From: Bacteroidales bacterium
Lineage (GTDB): Bacteria; Bacteroidota; Bacteroidia; Bacteroidales; JAOZMU01
Reading direction: 5' to 3'
Length of the DNA stretch: 11,515 nucleotides
Assembly: GCA_029934165.1 (NCBI GenBank)
Contig: JAOZMU010000058.1
Span: 1-11,515 of the forward strand
The notes beneath the pieces were generated by a model. It saw nothing but the letters and a program-made list of their open reading frames with translations, made no database searches and was not told where the DNA came from. Shown here piece by piece: positions 1 through 7,011 of the stretch (its first letter is position 1; each line of letters begins with the position of its first letter). The translations under genes were made by a program, and so were the position numbers.

Positions 1-1354
1 CGATAATTTTAAACTGGTCAAATTGCATCCAGCCTTTTTTTCGGGTGACGAAATCCCCGCCGACAGCGCATTCAGGGCATTTTAAATCACAACCTAAAAT
101 GGTTTCCACTGCGAAAATTTCGGGGACTAATCGGGTAAATTCTTTTGGGTATTGGGGTTCATTCAAAATAGTCACCTTGCTAGCTTGAACCTCTTTAATG
201 TTCACTTGAGCCAAAGAGGTCTCAGCAGATTTTTTTTCTGCGATGATTTTATGGTAAAAATCACTTAAACGAGAAGCTTGTTTAAAAACGTCAAAATATT
301 CAGATGCGTTACTTACATGTTTCTTCGCAGTGAGAAATTGTTCCAGAAACTTTGTTTCTTCAGAATATAGAAGGTCATCAAATGGGATATCAATTTTTAA
401 TTTTTTTGTATAATATGCAGAAATTTTATAAGAAGGATCTGAAATGATGGGCAATCCTGCCTCTATATAGTCAAATAATTTATTAGCCATTCCATATTTA
501 AGGGGGTAATGTGTTCTTGTAACGCTTTTCACGTTATAAAGCGGACCTAATACTGCAATGTCATATTTCGAGATTTCAGTTATTAAATTATCGTATGATA
601 CAGGCTTGTGGATATGAAACTTGCCACCGGAACTTTTTTCCAAATCATGATAGTCCGAAAAATCTTCTTCAAAATTTCTGAACACAAGCTGAGCAGGGTA
701 TAAATGAAAATGCATATCAGCCGCTATTATTTTTTTAGCCAACCATAAAAAGCCTTCGCTACCATTGAGTTCCGGACGCAGTTTTTCAATAGCAACTGAT
801 CCGGAATAAACAATATGAATATCACGCTTATTTTTTATATCATTTTTTAGGTTAATATCAGTTGGTAAGCATCCGTCAAATATTAATACCCTGCTCTTCA
901 GTTTTATATCAGACTTTCTCTTATAAATCTGAGTTTCCAAATGTCTGCAACAAATACCATCTGCCTGTTCTAAACAATATTTTTCTAATTGAATGTTATT
1001 TTTATGATGTTTATTATTGTTTAAAAAATCATCTGTGAACATTTCAAATATAATATCATAAGGATCCAAAATGACGGGAATATGTTTCAAATGATTTATC
1101 AGATGACAGGCACATGAATAATTATAATAAGTAAAAATATGACAAATGCGAGGTGATATTTTTACACACAAAGATAAAATATCAGAAACTGAAGTGTAAT
1201 GTATTACTCTGGAAAAGGTCTCAAAATTTGAAAATAACGGTTTGTTAGAACAAAGAAGAATAATATTCCATCCCGATCTTTTTAATCCGGTAGCAATCTT
1301 TTGTTCCCGGCCTCCTGGATAATCTGAAATGAAGAGTACGGTATTTTTATTCAT
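1..1354 (-). CDS. Glycosyltransferase (GT-B) fused to radical SAM domain, 3' part outside window
   Basis: Open from an ATG at 1354 to the window edge: 451 complete codons with no stop, the C-terminus lying outside. An in-frame TGA at 1373-1375 limits the start; the ribosome site is weak (AAGAG). Residues 1-370 resemble a GT-B glycosyltransferase: an N-terminal beta-strand/loop (VLFISDYPGGREQKIA, about 6-21) and a donor-site signature KLFDYIEAGLPII (about 292-304), as in GT4-like enzymes that transfer sugars from nucleotide donors. After a linker, residues 415-431 carry ILGCDLKCPECA, with C422, C426 and C429 forming the CxxxCxxC motif that binds the radical SAM [4Fe-4S] cluster; the frame stays open a further 22 codons. 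The protein should be cytoplasmic; no signal peptide or membrane helix is seen. Seen: both modules in one frame. Inferred: a bifunctional enzyme that transfers and modifies a sugar. The codons are very AT-rich, like the next gene. Confidence 0.8.
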   Translation of the reverse strand, partial: MNKNTVLFISDYPGGREQKIATGLKRSGWNIILLCSNKPLFSNFETFSRVIHYTSVSDILSLCVKISPRICHIFTYYNYSCACHLINHLKHIPVILDPYDIIFEMFTDDFLNNNKHHKNNIQLEKYCLEQADGICCRHLETQIYKRKSDIKLKSRVLIFDGCLPTDINLKNDIKNKRDIHIVYSGSVAIEKLRPELNGSEGFLWLAKKIIAADMHFHLYPAQLVFRNFEEDFSDYHDLEKSSGGKFHIHKPVSYDNLITEISKYDIAVLGPLYNVKSVTRTHYPLKYGMANKLFDYIEAGLPIISDPSYKISAYYTKKLKIDIPFDDLLYSEETKFLEQFLTAKKHVSNASEYFDVFKQASRLSDFYHKIIAEKKSAETSLAQVNIKEVQASKVTILNEPQYPKEFTRLVPEIFAVETILGCDLKCPECAVGGDFVTRKKGWMQFDQFKII

Positions 1355-1363
1355 GTTTAACTC

Positions 1364-1468
1364 TTGATAAACTCATAAAAAGTCATTTTTCAAAAGTTCA
1401 GGTTGTACAAATTCAAGAGGTTGACTTCCTAAAAATCCTGAAATTCGGACTTTTTACAGGGCCATCAA
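1364..1468. repeat. Imperfect inverted-repeat element between genes 1 and 2
   Basis: Two 21-nt arms, 1364-1384 and 1448-1468, are imperfect inverted repeats. The core TAAAAAGTC / GACTTTTTA (9 bp) is perfect, and the outer TTGAT also pairs, giving about 15 of 21 positions. The 105-bp unit lies ten bases upstream of the start of the glycosyltransferase/radical SAM gene. It may be a decayed MITE or a structured leader or terminator; no clear U tract follows, so a Rho-independent terminator is not called. No gene is seen in the 1355-1523 spacer. Confidence 0.45.
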
Positions 1469-1523
1469 CTTTTATAAAATAAAAGGCTCGTGTTGTATTT
1501 CGGAGTCTTATTTGACCAGCAAT

Positions 1524-3119
1524 TCAATCTAATAATTGTTTATATTTGCGTAAAAATGATATTCCTATTTGAGCATATGCGCCTTCTTTAGTGTAAGTAT
1601 AACGATTAAATTGTTCTTCAATATTTTTAAATTGTTCAATAAGCTGCAAATCTTCAGGACTGTAATTATTACCTCCTTCAAGTCTGTCAAGCATTTCTAA
1701 AACAAGATCATTGATTTCATCAGATGAATTATCAACTATTTCAACTCTCTTAGAATACAAATATGAGCGTGATTCTGTATAAGAAACCGGTGAGGAAAGG
1801 GCTTCTGAGAATGTAAGCAAGCGATTTTTGCAAACAGACCAGAATAGTTTAGGGATATAAATGTCTTGGCTATAGCAGTGAACAACGCCAGGGGGCGACC
1901 AGTTGGTCAGTACGCAAGGCACTCCAAATGTGGGAGGAACCTGCGCCGGTCCCGAAGAAGTCCCAATAAAAAATCTGCATTCTGCCCATAAAAAAACATC
2001 CATCCAGTCAGATTTGTGGGGAGATCGGCAATAGTCTATAACACAAGGTATATTGGGTAAAGGTTTCATGGAACTGTCACCCATTCGAATAACCCAGCCA
2101 CCTCTGGAAGTTATTGTATTGATTGCATGAATGTAGGAGGATAACTTTGAATTACGCACGGATCTGTCTCCATCATACTTTCCTTCTCGCACATGTATTG
2201 CAACGAACCATGAATTACGCGGTACTCCGAGAGAAACCAAACAATTCCAGCCTTTTTCTGTATCATCATCTGAAAGAGCAAGTAACGGAGGACGTTTTTC
2301 TGATTCCCAATGTTTTTGAATTACCGAACATCCTGGGTATATATCTATAAGGGAACCGTCATGAAAACTGAAAACATGCTGATGCTGTTCAAGGCAGATT
2401 GTTACAGGGGAGAGGTAATCAAGCAAAACAGGATCAGAAATTACGGCAGGTAGATACTTTCGCCAGTAGTTGAGGTAGCATAGATTGGCTACAGGATAGA
2501 TCGGATGTGTCAAAATAATAGTTTTTTCATCCCTCTGCCACCCAAGAAGTTTCATTTTAACATAGAGGTCAATAATCGCTAAATGACCTATAGACGTAAC
2601 CCATTCAGCCGCAAGAAATCTTAAACCTAATTGTCCAAGCGTTTTTATATTAGCACAACTCTGCTTCTTTAAGCATCGTGTCTGTAATGATTCACAATAG
2701 TTTTTATAATCTCCTTGCATATAATTACAATAAGCAAGTTTTGGATATAACACATATTTATCTGATTGTTTATTAAGTGCTTCCGACAATAAAACTATAG
2801 CTTCTTGGTAATTGCACAATGCAATATATACATCGGCAAGGTCAACGTAATAATCTATGTTTTCGTTATCTAATGTAAGTGCTTTGGAAAATAATTTCAC
2901 TGCAATATCTGTAATGTTAAGCTTCATGCAAACTTTACCAGAAATATTTAAAATTTCAGGATCATTTGGATAATTAAGAAGAATAAGGCTTAATAAATCT
3001 AAAGACATCTGGTGGTCACCCTTGTTAGTAAGTAATGTGGCCAGTTCAAGAACTTTATCGCAAGTAGCAGTATAAGAGTTTCCCTGAAATGAAAATATGA
3101 CCAATTTAGACCTAATCAT
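1524..3119 (-). CDS. TPR-containing glycosyltransferase, TIGR04372-like
   Basis: 531 residues from an ATG with a good ribosome site (AAGAGGT, 7 nt upstream, 3127-3133). Residues 22-145 look like about three tetratricopeptide repeats (for example DIAVKLFSKALTLD, EAIVLLSEAL), which usually bind protein partners. Residues 165-480 match the TIGR04372 glycosyltransferase family as I know it: AIHVREGKY (307-315), a following RNS, GGWVIRMGD (340-348), KSDWMDVFLWAECRFFIGTSSG (split across 369-390), then VPPTFGVPCVLTNW (394-407). The last block is the expected GT-B-like donor-side loop. No signal peptide or membrane segment is evident, so a cytoplasmic role in O-antigen, capsule or protein glycosylation is likely; donor and acceptor cannot be read from sequence. 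Flanked on both sides by inverted-repeat elements and probably transcribed on its own. Composition is more AT-rich than the genes from 3820 rightward. Confidence 0.85.
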   Translation of the reverse strand: MIRSKLVIFSFQGNSYTATCDKVLELATLLTNKGDHQMSLDLLSLILLNYPNDPEILNISGKVCMKLNITDIAVKLFSKALTLDNENIDYYVDLADVYIALCNYQEAIVLLSEALNKQSDKYVLYPKLAYCNYMQGDYKNYCESLQTRCLKKQSCANIKTLGQLGLRFLAAEWVTSIGHLAIIDLYVKMKLLGWQRDEKTIILTHPIYPVANLCYLNYWRKYLPAVISDPVLLDYLSPVTICLEQHQHVFSFHDGSLIDIYPGCSVIQKHWESEKRPPLLALSDDDTEKGWNCLVSLGVPRNSWFVAIHVREGKYDGDRSVRNSKLSSYIHAINTITSRGGWVIRMGDSSMKPLPNIPCVIDYCRSPHKSDWMDVFLWAECRFFIGTSSGPAQVPPTFGVPCVLTNWSPPGVVHCYSQDIYIPKLFWSVCKNRLLTFSEALSSPVSYTESRSYLYSKRVEIVDNSSDEINDLVLEMLDRLEGGNNYSPEDLQLIEQFKNIEEQFNRYTYTKEGAYAQIGISFLRKYKQLLD

Positions 3120-3140
3120 AATCGTTACCTCTTAATATTT

Positions 3141-3361
3141 GTGAACCGGGCATTCTAAAATAGGATGTTATGTGCTTTTTTGAATTATTTTTTCCTCTGC
3201 TTCTTTTCAGGCATAAATACACAATATGTTATGTTACAAATTATAGAATTGCAAAATTTTAACAGGCAACATACAATATATTGTGTAGGTATCTATAAAA
3301 TTGAGAGAAAATAGTCAAGAGGCGATGCACATAATAACCTGTCTCAGAATGCCCGGTTCAC
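3141..3361. mobile_element. MITE-like element with 16-bp perfect terminal inverted repeats
   Basis: The ends are perfect 16-bp inverted repeats, GTGAACCGGGCATTCT at 3141-3156 and its reverse complement at 3346-3361. The element is immediately flanked by the direct repeat ATTT (3137-3140 and 3362-3365), which looks like a 4-bp target duplication. The 221-bp interior has no open frame of note but holds a 9-bp internal inverted repeat (ACACAATAT 3219-3227, ATATTGTGT 3278-3286), so it can fold extensively. It sits directly upstream of the TPR-glycosyltransferase gene and ends about 7 bp before that gene's ribosome site, so it either replaces or carries that gene's promoter. I do not recognise the parent transposase family. 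Confidence 0.72.
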
Positions 3362-3819
3362 ATTTATCTGACAGTATTACACTACTGGACAAAAAAATAA
3401 AAACTATTTGAACTTTATTGGAAATTCATCACCCTTATCATTATAAGAGAGGGGGACGAATTTCCAACTTGTATTACTAGCCATCTGGGTCAGGTCAGAG
3501 AACCAACGCTTTGCCATTTATAGTGCCCCAGTGCTACTCCGATGCTGAGTTGTCAATACAGAATCTGTGATTCGCTCTTTGATGTTACAGAGGATCGCAT
3601 GAACTGCGGATAATTCATAAAATCAAGATGTTATAGTTCCGTAGTTCGATTTTAATCTTGTAAAATTAACTTATTATAAGGGTGGAGCGACACAAGTCGG
3701 CTACAAATGAGCAAAACGACCTGCATCAATCAACTTTGACGAATAATTCCGGGATAGTTGTGAAATAGCATTGCGTTTCGCATCCCCTTAAAAATGTAAA
3801 TTTATTTTTGAGTCAGCAC
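3362..3819. other. Gene-less spacer with decayed repeats
   Basis: No convincing gene. It holds the strong hairpin at 3418-3467 and a 9-bp inverted pair CACCCTTAT (3430-3438) / ATAAGGGTG (3676-3684). A minus-strand frame covering roughly 3480-3640 is readable but broken by stops (it includes LSIGVALGHYKWQSVGSL). That could be a decayed transposon fragment, but I cannot assign it to a family. No clear terminator is seen just after the SDR stop codon at 3820-3822. Confidence 0.4.
3418..3467. repeat. 50-nt near-palindrome (hairpin)
   Basis: TTGGAAATTC (3418-3427) is perfectly inverted at 3458-3467 (GAATTTCCAA). The interior also pairs (CCCTTAT against ATAAGAGAGGG), giving a long imperfect stem. 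It may be the tip of a decayed mobile element or a strong RNA hairpin between transcription units. No adjoining U tract was found on either strand. Confidence 0.55.
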
Positions 3820-4797
3820 TTACAAATAAAGTTTCGCTTTAACATAACTGGCGCAACCCCGTTTCAGCTCGGTAAGCTGAATGCCTGCGAATTGAATAAG
3901 CAATGCCCGCGTGTCAAAAATAAGGTCTCCGGCAGAGTTCTCATCTTTTGTTATATACCTGATATCTGGTTCAGAACCTATAGTTTCACCAATTGTTCTG
4001 ACAATTTCTTTCAATGTCAAGCTGTTACCGGTGGCCAAATTAAGAGTTGTTGTTTTCGGTTTTTCTATAAGATCCTTAACTATACGACAGACATCCCCTA
4101 CCTCCACATAATCCCGCAAAACCATACCATCACCTGAAAGTTTGATGACTTCTCCGCTGCAAAGTCGGTCAGTAAAAAGACCTACAATACTCTTTCCTTT
4201 ATCACCTTGCCCGTAAACCCCGGGTAAGCGGAGTATCGCTACAGGACAGTCAGATCCCCCGGAATGTTTCAACAAAAACTCGCTGCAAAGTTTACTTACG
4301 CCGTAATATCCGCTTGGGATAGGCATCGTCTTCTCGTTTATAGGAAGTTCGGGAAATCGGCCATACACATCAACGGAACTCAGATAAATAAGGCTGCGAA
4401 GTCTTTTTCTTCGCACACAGCGAATAAAATTTTCAACCATATCAATGTTGTTGTGCAGAGATCGGATGGAGTCATCTGTATGCCGATTAATCACCGAGCA
4501 AAAAACGACATCTGCCTTCTCAGGAATATTTGAAAAGAATATATTTACTGAGTCAGAATCAAGGAGGTTGCATTCCTCAGAAGAAGCTCCGATGACAGGA
4601 AGTCCCTCGGAATTGAGCCATCGGTAAAGTGTTTGACCGATAAATCCGGTATGTCCCATAATGACTATTTGTTGTACTCTCTTTGACACTATATCGTAAC
4701 TTTCCAGTAAAGTGTTGCCATCTTTTACATACATAAAGCTCGCCGGAGATTCTGAAAAGCATTCCGGTAGCTGTCTGAAATCACTGGCACCGGACAT
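3820..4797 (-). CDS. NAD-dependent epimerase/dehydratase (extended SDR)
   Basis: 325 residues from the chosen ATG at 4797. The Rossmann signature GHTGFIG is at 48-54, preceded by the strand QIVIM. The catalytic region has SSVDVYG (140-146) and YYGVSK with Y165 and K169 as the YxxxK pair; RLPGVYGQG and the RDYVEVGDV block follow, as expected of sugar-nucleotide epimerases and dehydratases. It probably acts in the cytosol on a nucleotide sugar (4-epimerisation, dehydration or reduction); substrate unknown. About 40 residues precede the Rossmann core, longer than usual, so a start nearer residue 22 is possible. The frame can also be extended to a GTG at 4827, but that codon lies inside the terminal repeat of the mobile element at 4817-5096, so ATG 4797 is preferred; AGG lies 6 nt upstream of it. 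It stands alone between long repeat-rich spacers. Confidence 0.87.
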   Translation of the reverse strand: MSGASDFRQLPECFSESPASFMYVKDGNTLLESYDIVSKRVQQIVIMGHTGFIGQTLYRWLNSEGLPVIGASSEECNLLDSDSVNIFFSNIPEKADVVFCSVINRHTDDSIRSLHNNIDMVENFIRCVRRKRLRSLIYLSSVDVYGRFPELPINEKTMPIPSGYYGVSKLCSEFLLKHSGGSDCPVAILRLPGVYGQGDKGKSIVGLFTDRLCSGEVIKLSGDGMVLRDYVEVGDVCRIVKDLIEKPKTTTLNLATGNSLTLKEIVRTIGETIGSEPDIRYITKDENSAGDLIFDTRALLIQFAGIQLTELKRGCASYVKAKLYL

Positions 4798-4816
4798 TTC
4801 ATACCTATTTTTCCGG

Positions 4817-5096
4817 GTGTGTCTCACCTTTTACACGGAGAGCAGATTTCAGATTTTGCCGCTTCGGATCACGCTGTGGCAATTTGCAACATATTCAGTT
4901 TTTTAACTGATGTCCCGCCTTTCACACAGAGGCGGATATCACATATCTGTCTGCCGGGTGTCCGGATTTCACAGGTATCGGACAGAAAGCATTTTTTGTC
5001 AGCATTTTCAATATAATGATCTGATATCCCGCCTGCGGTATCCTCATTCTGACCGAAGGCAGAGCCCCGTTTTGTGTAAAAGGTGGGACACACCCC
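4817..5096. mobile_element. MITE-like element with about 22-bp terminal inverted repeats, 9-bp direct repeats
   Basis: Arms 4815-4836 and 5074-5095 are inverted repeats with one mismatch in 22 (outer GGGTGTGTC, inner CACCTTTTACAC). The 9-bp direct repeat TTTTTCCGG occurs at 4808-4816 and 5097-5105, directly bracketing the element, as a target duplication would. The exact boundary is uncertain by two or three bases because the G-run of the left tip overlaps the repeat. The interior has no gene. It holds a near-perfect hairpin at 4908-4942 (CCGCCT / AGGCGG core) and a 14-nt direct repeat with one mismatch (4907-4920, 5021-5034). It lies 19 bp upstream of the SDR start codon, so it must have separated that gene from its older upstream DNA. 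Confidence 0.77.
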
Positions 5097-5197
5097 TTTT
5101 TCCGGTATTAACGGTTTCAGCATGTTACGAGAAATACTGTATGAAAACCACGGACAAAGAATTCCTATTCTTGAACTTTTCGATCTGTATTATATAG

Positions 5198-5469
5198 CAA
5201 TACTTCGGCATCCTTCATAGGAGGTGAAATGTAGTTTACACTTTTTCCGACTTAAAGAACGGCTTTGCAGGTCATTCGGAACAATTTGCAAAATTGTTCT
5301 ACAGTGAAGTGTAAACTGACAAATGAAGGATGCCAAAACTTCGGACACTTTTTGTAACCCGCTGTTTTCACCGGGTCTGATGATTTTCAACTCGAAAACT
5401 GAAAGCCTTTAATTTCAACAGGTTGATTTTTTCATCATCCCTGATTTTCAAAAACTGTCCGAAGTATTG
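5198..5469. mobile_element. MITE-like element A, interrupted by element B, flanked by ATATAG
   Basis: The right tip, read as reverse complement, begins CAATACTTCGGACA and continues TTTTTG (5449-5469). The left tip begins with the same CAATACTTCGG (5198-5208) but is cut; it resumes at 5338 as ACTTCGGACA followed by TTTTTG. Removing the intervening DNA restores a terminal repeat of about 21 bp with one mismatch. The element is flanked on both sides by ATATAG (5192-5197 and 5470-5475), a likely 6-bp target duplication. Without the insertion it would be about 136 bp. It is non-coding. The rest of the spacer, 5476-5577, shows nothing notable. Confidence 0.7.
5207..5334. mobile_element. Inverted-repeat element B nested in element A
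   Basis: The tips GGCATCCTTCAT (5207-5218) and ATGAAGGATGCC (5323-5334) are perfect inverted repeats. Further in, AGTTTACACTT pairs with AAGTGTAAACT. The centre holds a perfect hairpin, GAACAATTT-GCA-AAATTGTTC (5279-5299). The flanks AATACTTC (left) and AAAACTTC (right, 5335-5342) match at 7 of 8 positions and look like an 8-bp target duplication made from element A's terminal repeat. It has no coding capacity. Parent transposase not recognised. Confidence 0.65.
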
Positions 5470-5577
5470 ATATAGAAAAATAACCAAAAAAACACCAAGT
5501 TGAATGTATCAATCGGCATCTTCACAGGAAAAATTTACAGGTCGCTTTTTTCAGACTCCCTATAGTCTTTCAGGGAA

Positions 5578-6693
5578 TCACAAAGAGGACATTTCATAAC
5601 TATCTTTTCCGCTGTAATCTATTTTTAGACCATAACACTGCTTGCAAAAATTCGGAATATGTCCCGTTAAATGTGCATTACGTAATTTTCTATACGCTTT
5701 GCCATTCCATATCTGCGTAAATTGCTTTGCATTACCAAAATCAATGATATCTGGATTGCTAAACACACAGCACGGAACAATTCTCAGATCGGAGGAGATG
5801 AACGCTCTCTCCCAAAGCCATGAACAACGCTCCTGAATTCTACCATTCAAATTATATTTTGAACCTGCATCCCAGAAGGTGACTTCAATGCCATACTCCC
5901 TACCCATTTCAATCAGATATTCTGCCATATCCCGTGAAAATTCGCACCCCACATCAATCTGCATGTTTTTTTGGGTCCATTTTTCCGTACCAAAATATGA
6001 TATGGCCACAGAAAATGTCATGCGTCTGAATTTCATTTTCGCACCGAGCCGGATAATGTCTCTGAGTTGATGAAGGTTTGTCCTTTGAACCACAGTCCAG
6101 CTTCTGGTTTTCAACACTCCCCGGTGTTGTTCATACTCGTTTAATTTTGTTGTATTTTTCACTACTTGTTCAAAGTTTGCTCCCCTGCGAATCGTCTCGA
6201 AAACTTCTTTGTCAGCACCGTCTATTGAAATCTGAATCTCTCCGGGATTGCAATCAACAAGCCTTTTATAATTTTCCTTTATATGTAACAGTGATCCGTT
6301 CACTGTCAGTCTGGTCCAAATATCCCTCTCATCAGCAAGGGATATCATATCAAAAATGCGAGGATGAAGGAGGGGTTCGCCAAGTCCTTGAAGCTTGATC
6401 TCCACAAGTCCGTAAAGTTCGTCGAGTATTTGTTCAAATCCCTCATAAGGCATGTCGTCAGCCCTTTTGCCTCCGGGCCACTCGCTGACCATACACATGA
6501 CACATCGGAAATTACACCGGCTGACCACCTCAAAATCCATCTGAACCGGGAGACACTCAGCATCAGGCTCACGGTTCTTCTGCTGGCATTTTACAAAATT
6601 CTCCCCGCGTTTCGGAAATCGCTTTAAGCCACGTTCAATCATTGACTGATACGTTTCAGGATCCGCATACGGTGCCGGCAATTTGTCTTGCAT
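5578..6693 (-). CDS. Radical SAM protein with SPASM/twitch-type C-terminus
   Basis: 371 residues from an ATG three bases after the thioredoxin-like stop codon, with GAGGAT as ribosome site inside the preceding gene. FEVVSRCNFRCVMC gives C60, C64 and C67 for the radical SAM cluster; LQGLGEPLLHP (about 101-111) is the GGE-like SAM-binding region, and QISIDGADKEVFE is typical of the TIM-barrel core. The C-terminal part has C290, C308, C309, C350 and C353 with the pattern C...VPCCVF...FGNA...IWN...FCKQC. This is fewer than the seven cysteines of a full SPASM domain, so one auxiliary cluster (twitch-like) is most likely. Relatives include peptide maturases and aminoglycoside-type sugar or cyclitol dehydrogenases and epimerases. 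In this company a sugar or glycolipid substrate is a reasonable inference; none can be named. Last gene of the tight operon. Confidence 0.88.
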   Translation of the reverse strand: MQDKLPAPYADPETYQSMIERGLKRFPKRGENFVKCQQKNREPDAECLPVQMDFEVVSRCNFRCVMCMVSEWPGGKRADDMPYEGFEQILDELYGLVEIKLQGLGEPLLHPRIFDMISLADERDIWTRLTVNGSLLHIKENYKRLVDCNPGEIQISIDGADKEVFETIRRGANFEQVVKNTTKLNEYEQHRGVLKTRSWTVVQRTNLHQLRDIIRLGAKMKFRRMTFSVAISYFGTEKWTQKNMQIDVGCEFSRDMAEYLIEMGREYGIEVTFWDAGSKYNLNGRIQERCSWLWERAFISSDLRIVPCCVFSNPDIIDFGNAKQFTQIWNGKAYRKLRNAHLTGHIPNFCKQCYGLKIDYSGKDSYEMSSL

Positions 6694-6696
6694 AGT

Positions 6697-7011
6697 TTAT
6701 CCTCTGATCGCTTCCTTAACATCTGCCTTGGAAACGATTCCATAAAACTCTTGTATAAGTTTGTTTTTATGAAAAAGAGCCATGCAGGGAACGACTTTTA
6801 TTTGAAAACGGGCAACTGTGTATGGGCTTTCAGCAACATTGATTTTTCCTATATCCAATGTGTTTTCAAGCTCTTTTGACAGTTCATCTGCTACCGCCGC
6901 GTTGTACCTGCATACCTCGCAACGCGATGTCCAAAAATCAATAAGCAAAAACTGCTTGGACTCGTTTTCAAGACACTCCTCAAAATTGGTATCATTTAAT
7001 TGTATAATCAT
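6697..7011 (-). CDS. Thioredoxin-like protein with CEVC active site
   Basis: 104 residues, the normal length of a one-domain thioredoxin, without signal peptide. LLIDFWTSRCEVC (22-34) supplies the WxxxCxxC active site with C31 and C34, where classic thioredoxins have WCGPC. KVVPCMALF (72-80) is the cis-proline loop with P75, followed unusually by a cysteine (C76). The last third (FYGIVSKADVKEAI) fits the closing strand and helix. The start codon overlaps the stop of the sugar methyltransferase gene (ATGA), and the stop lies 3 nt before the radical SAM/SPASM gene, so it should be made together with both. Inferred role: cytosolic dithiol donor or disulfide reductase for a neighbouring redox enzyme, possibly the radical SAM protein. 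The altered motif suggests a dedicated partner rather than general thioredoxin duty. Confidence 0.85.
   Translation of the reverse strand: MIIQLNDTNFEECLENESKQFLLIDFWTSRCEVCRYNAAVADELSKELENTLDIGKINVAESPYTVARFQIKVVPCMALFHKNKLIQEFYGIVSKADVKEAIRG

Noticed and set aside
3808..4137. 109-codon plus-strand open frame
   Set aside because: It is antisense to the conserved C-terminal half of the SDR gene.
4798..4827. GTG-initiated N-terminal extension of the SDR gene
   Set aside because: The extension reads into the terminal repeat of the element at 4817-5096; ATG 4797 is outside it and has a usable ribosome site.
4869..5123. 84-codon minus-strand open frame
   Set aside because: It lies almost wholly within the non-coding inverted-repeat element and ends at its hairpins; no recognisable domain.
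5540..5577. Possible Rho-independent terminator after the radical SAM/SPASM gene
   Set aside because: A short TCCCT/AGGGA stem exists, but no U tract follows it in the direction of transcription.
3120..5577. CRISPR array, tRNA or rRNA in the long spacers
   Set aside because: No regularly spaced direct repeats and no cloverleaf or rRNA-like segments were found; the repeats present are inverted pairs typical of transposable-element ends.
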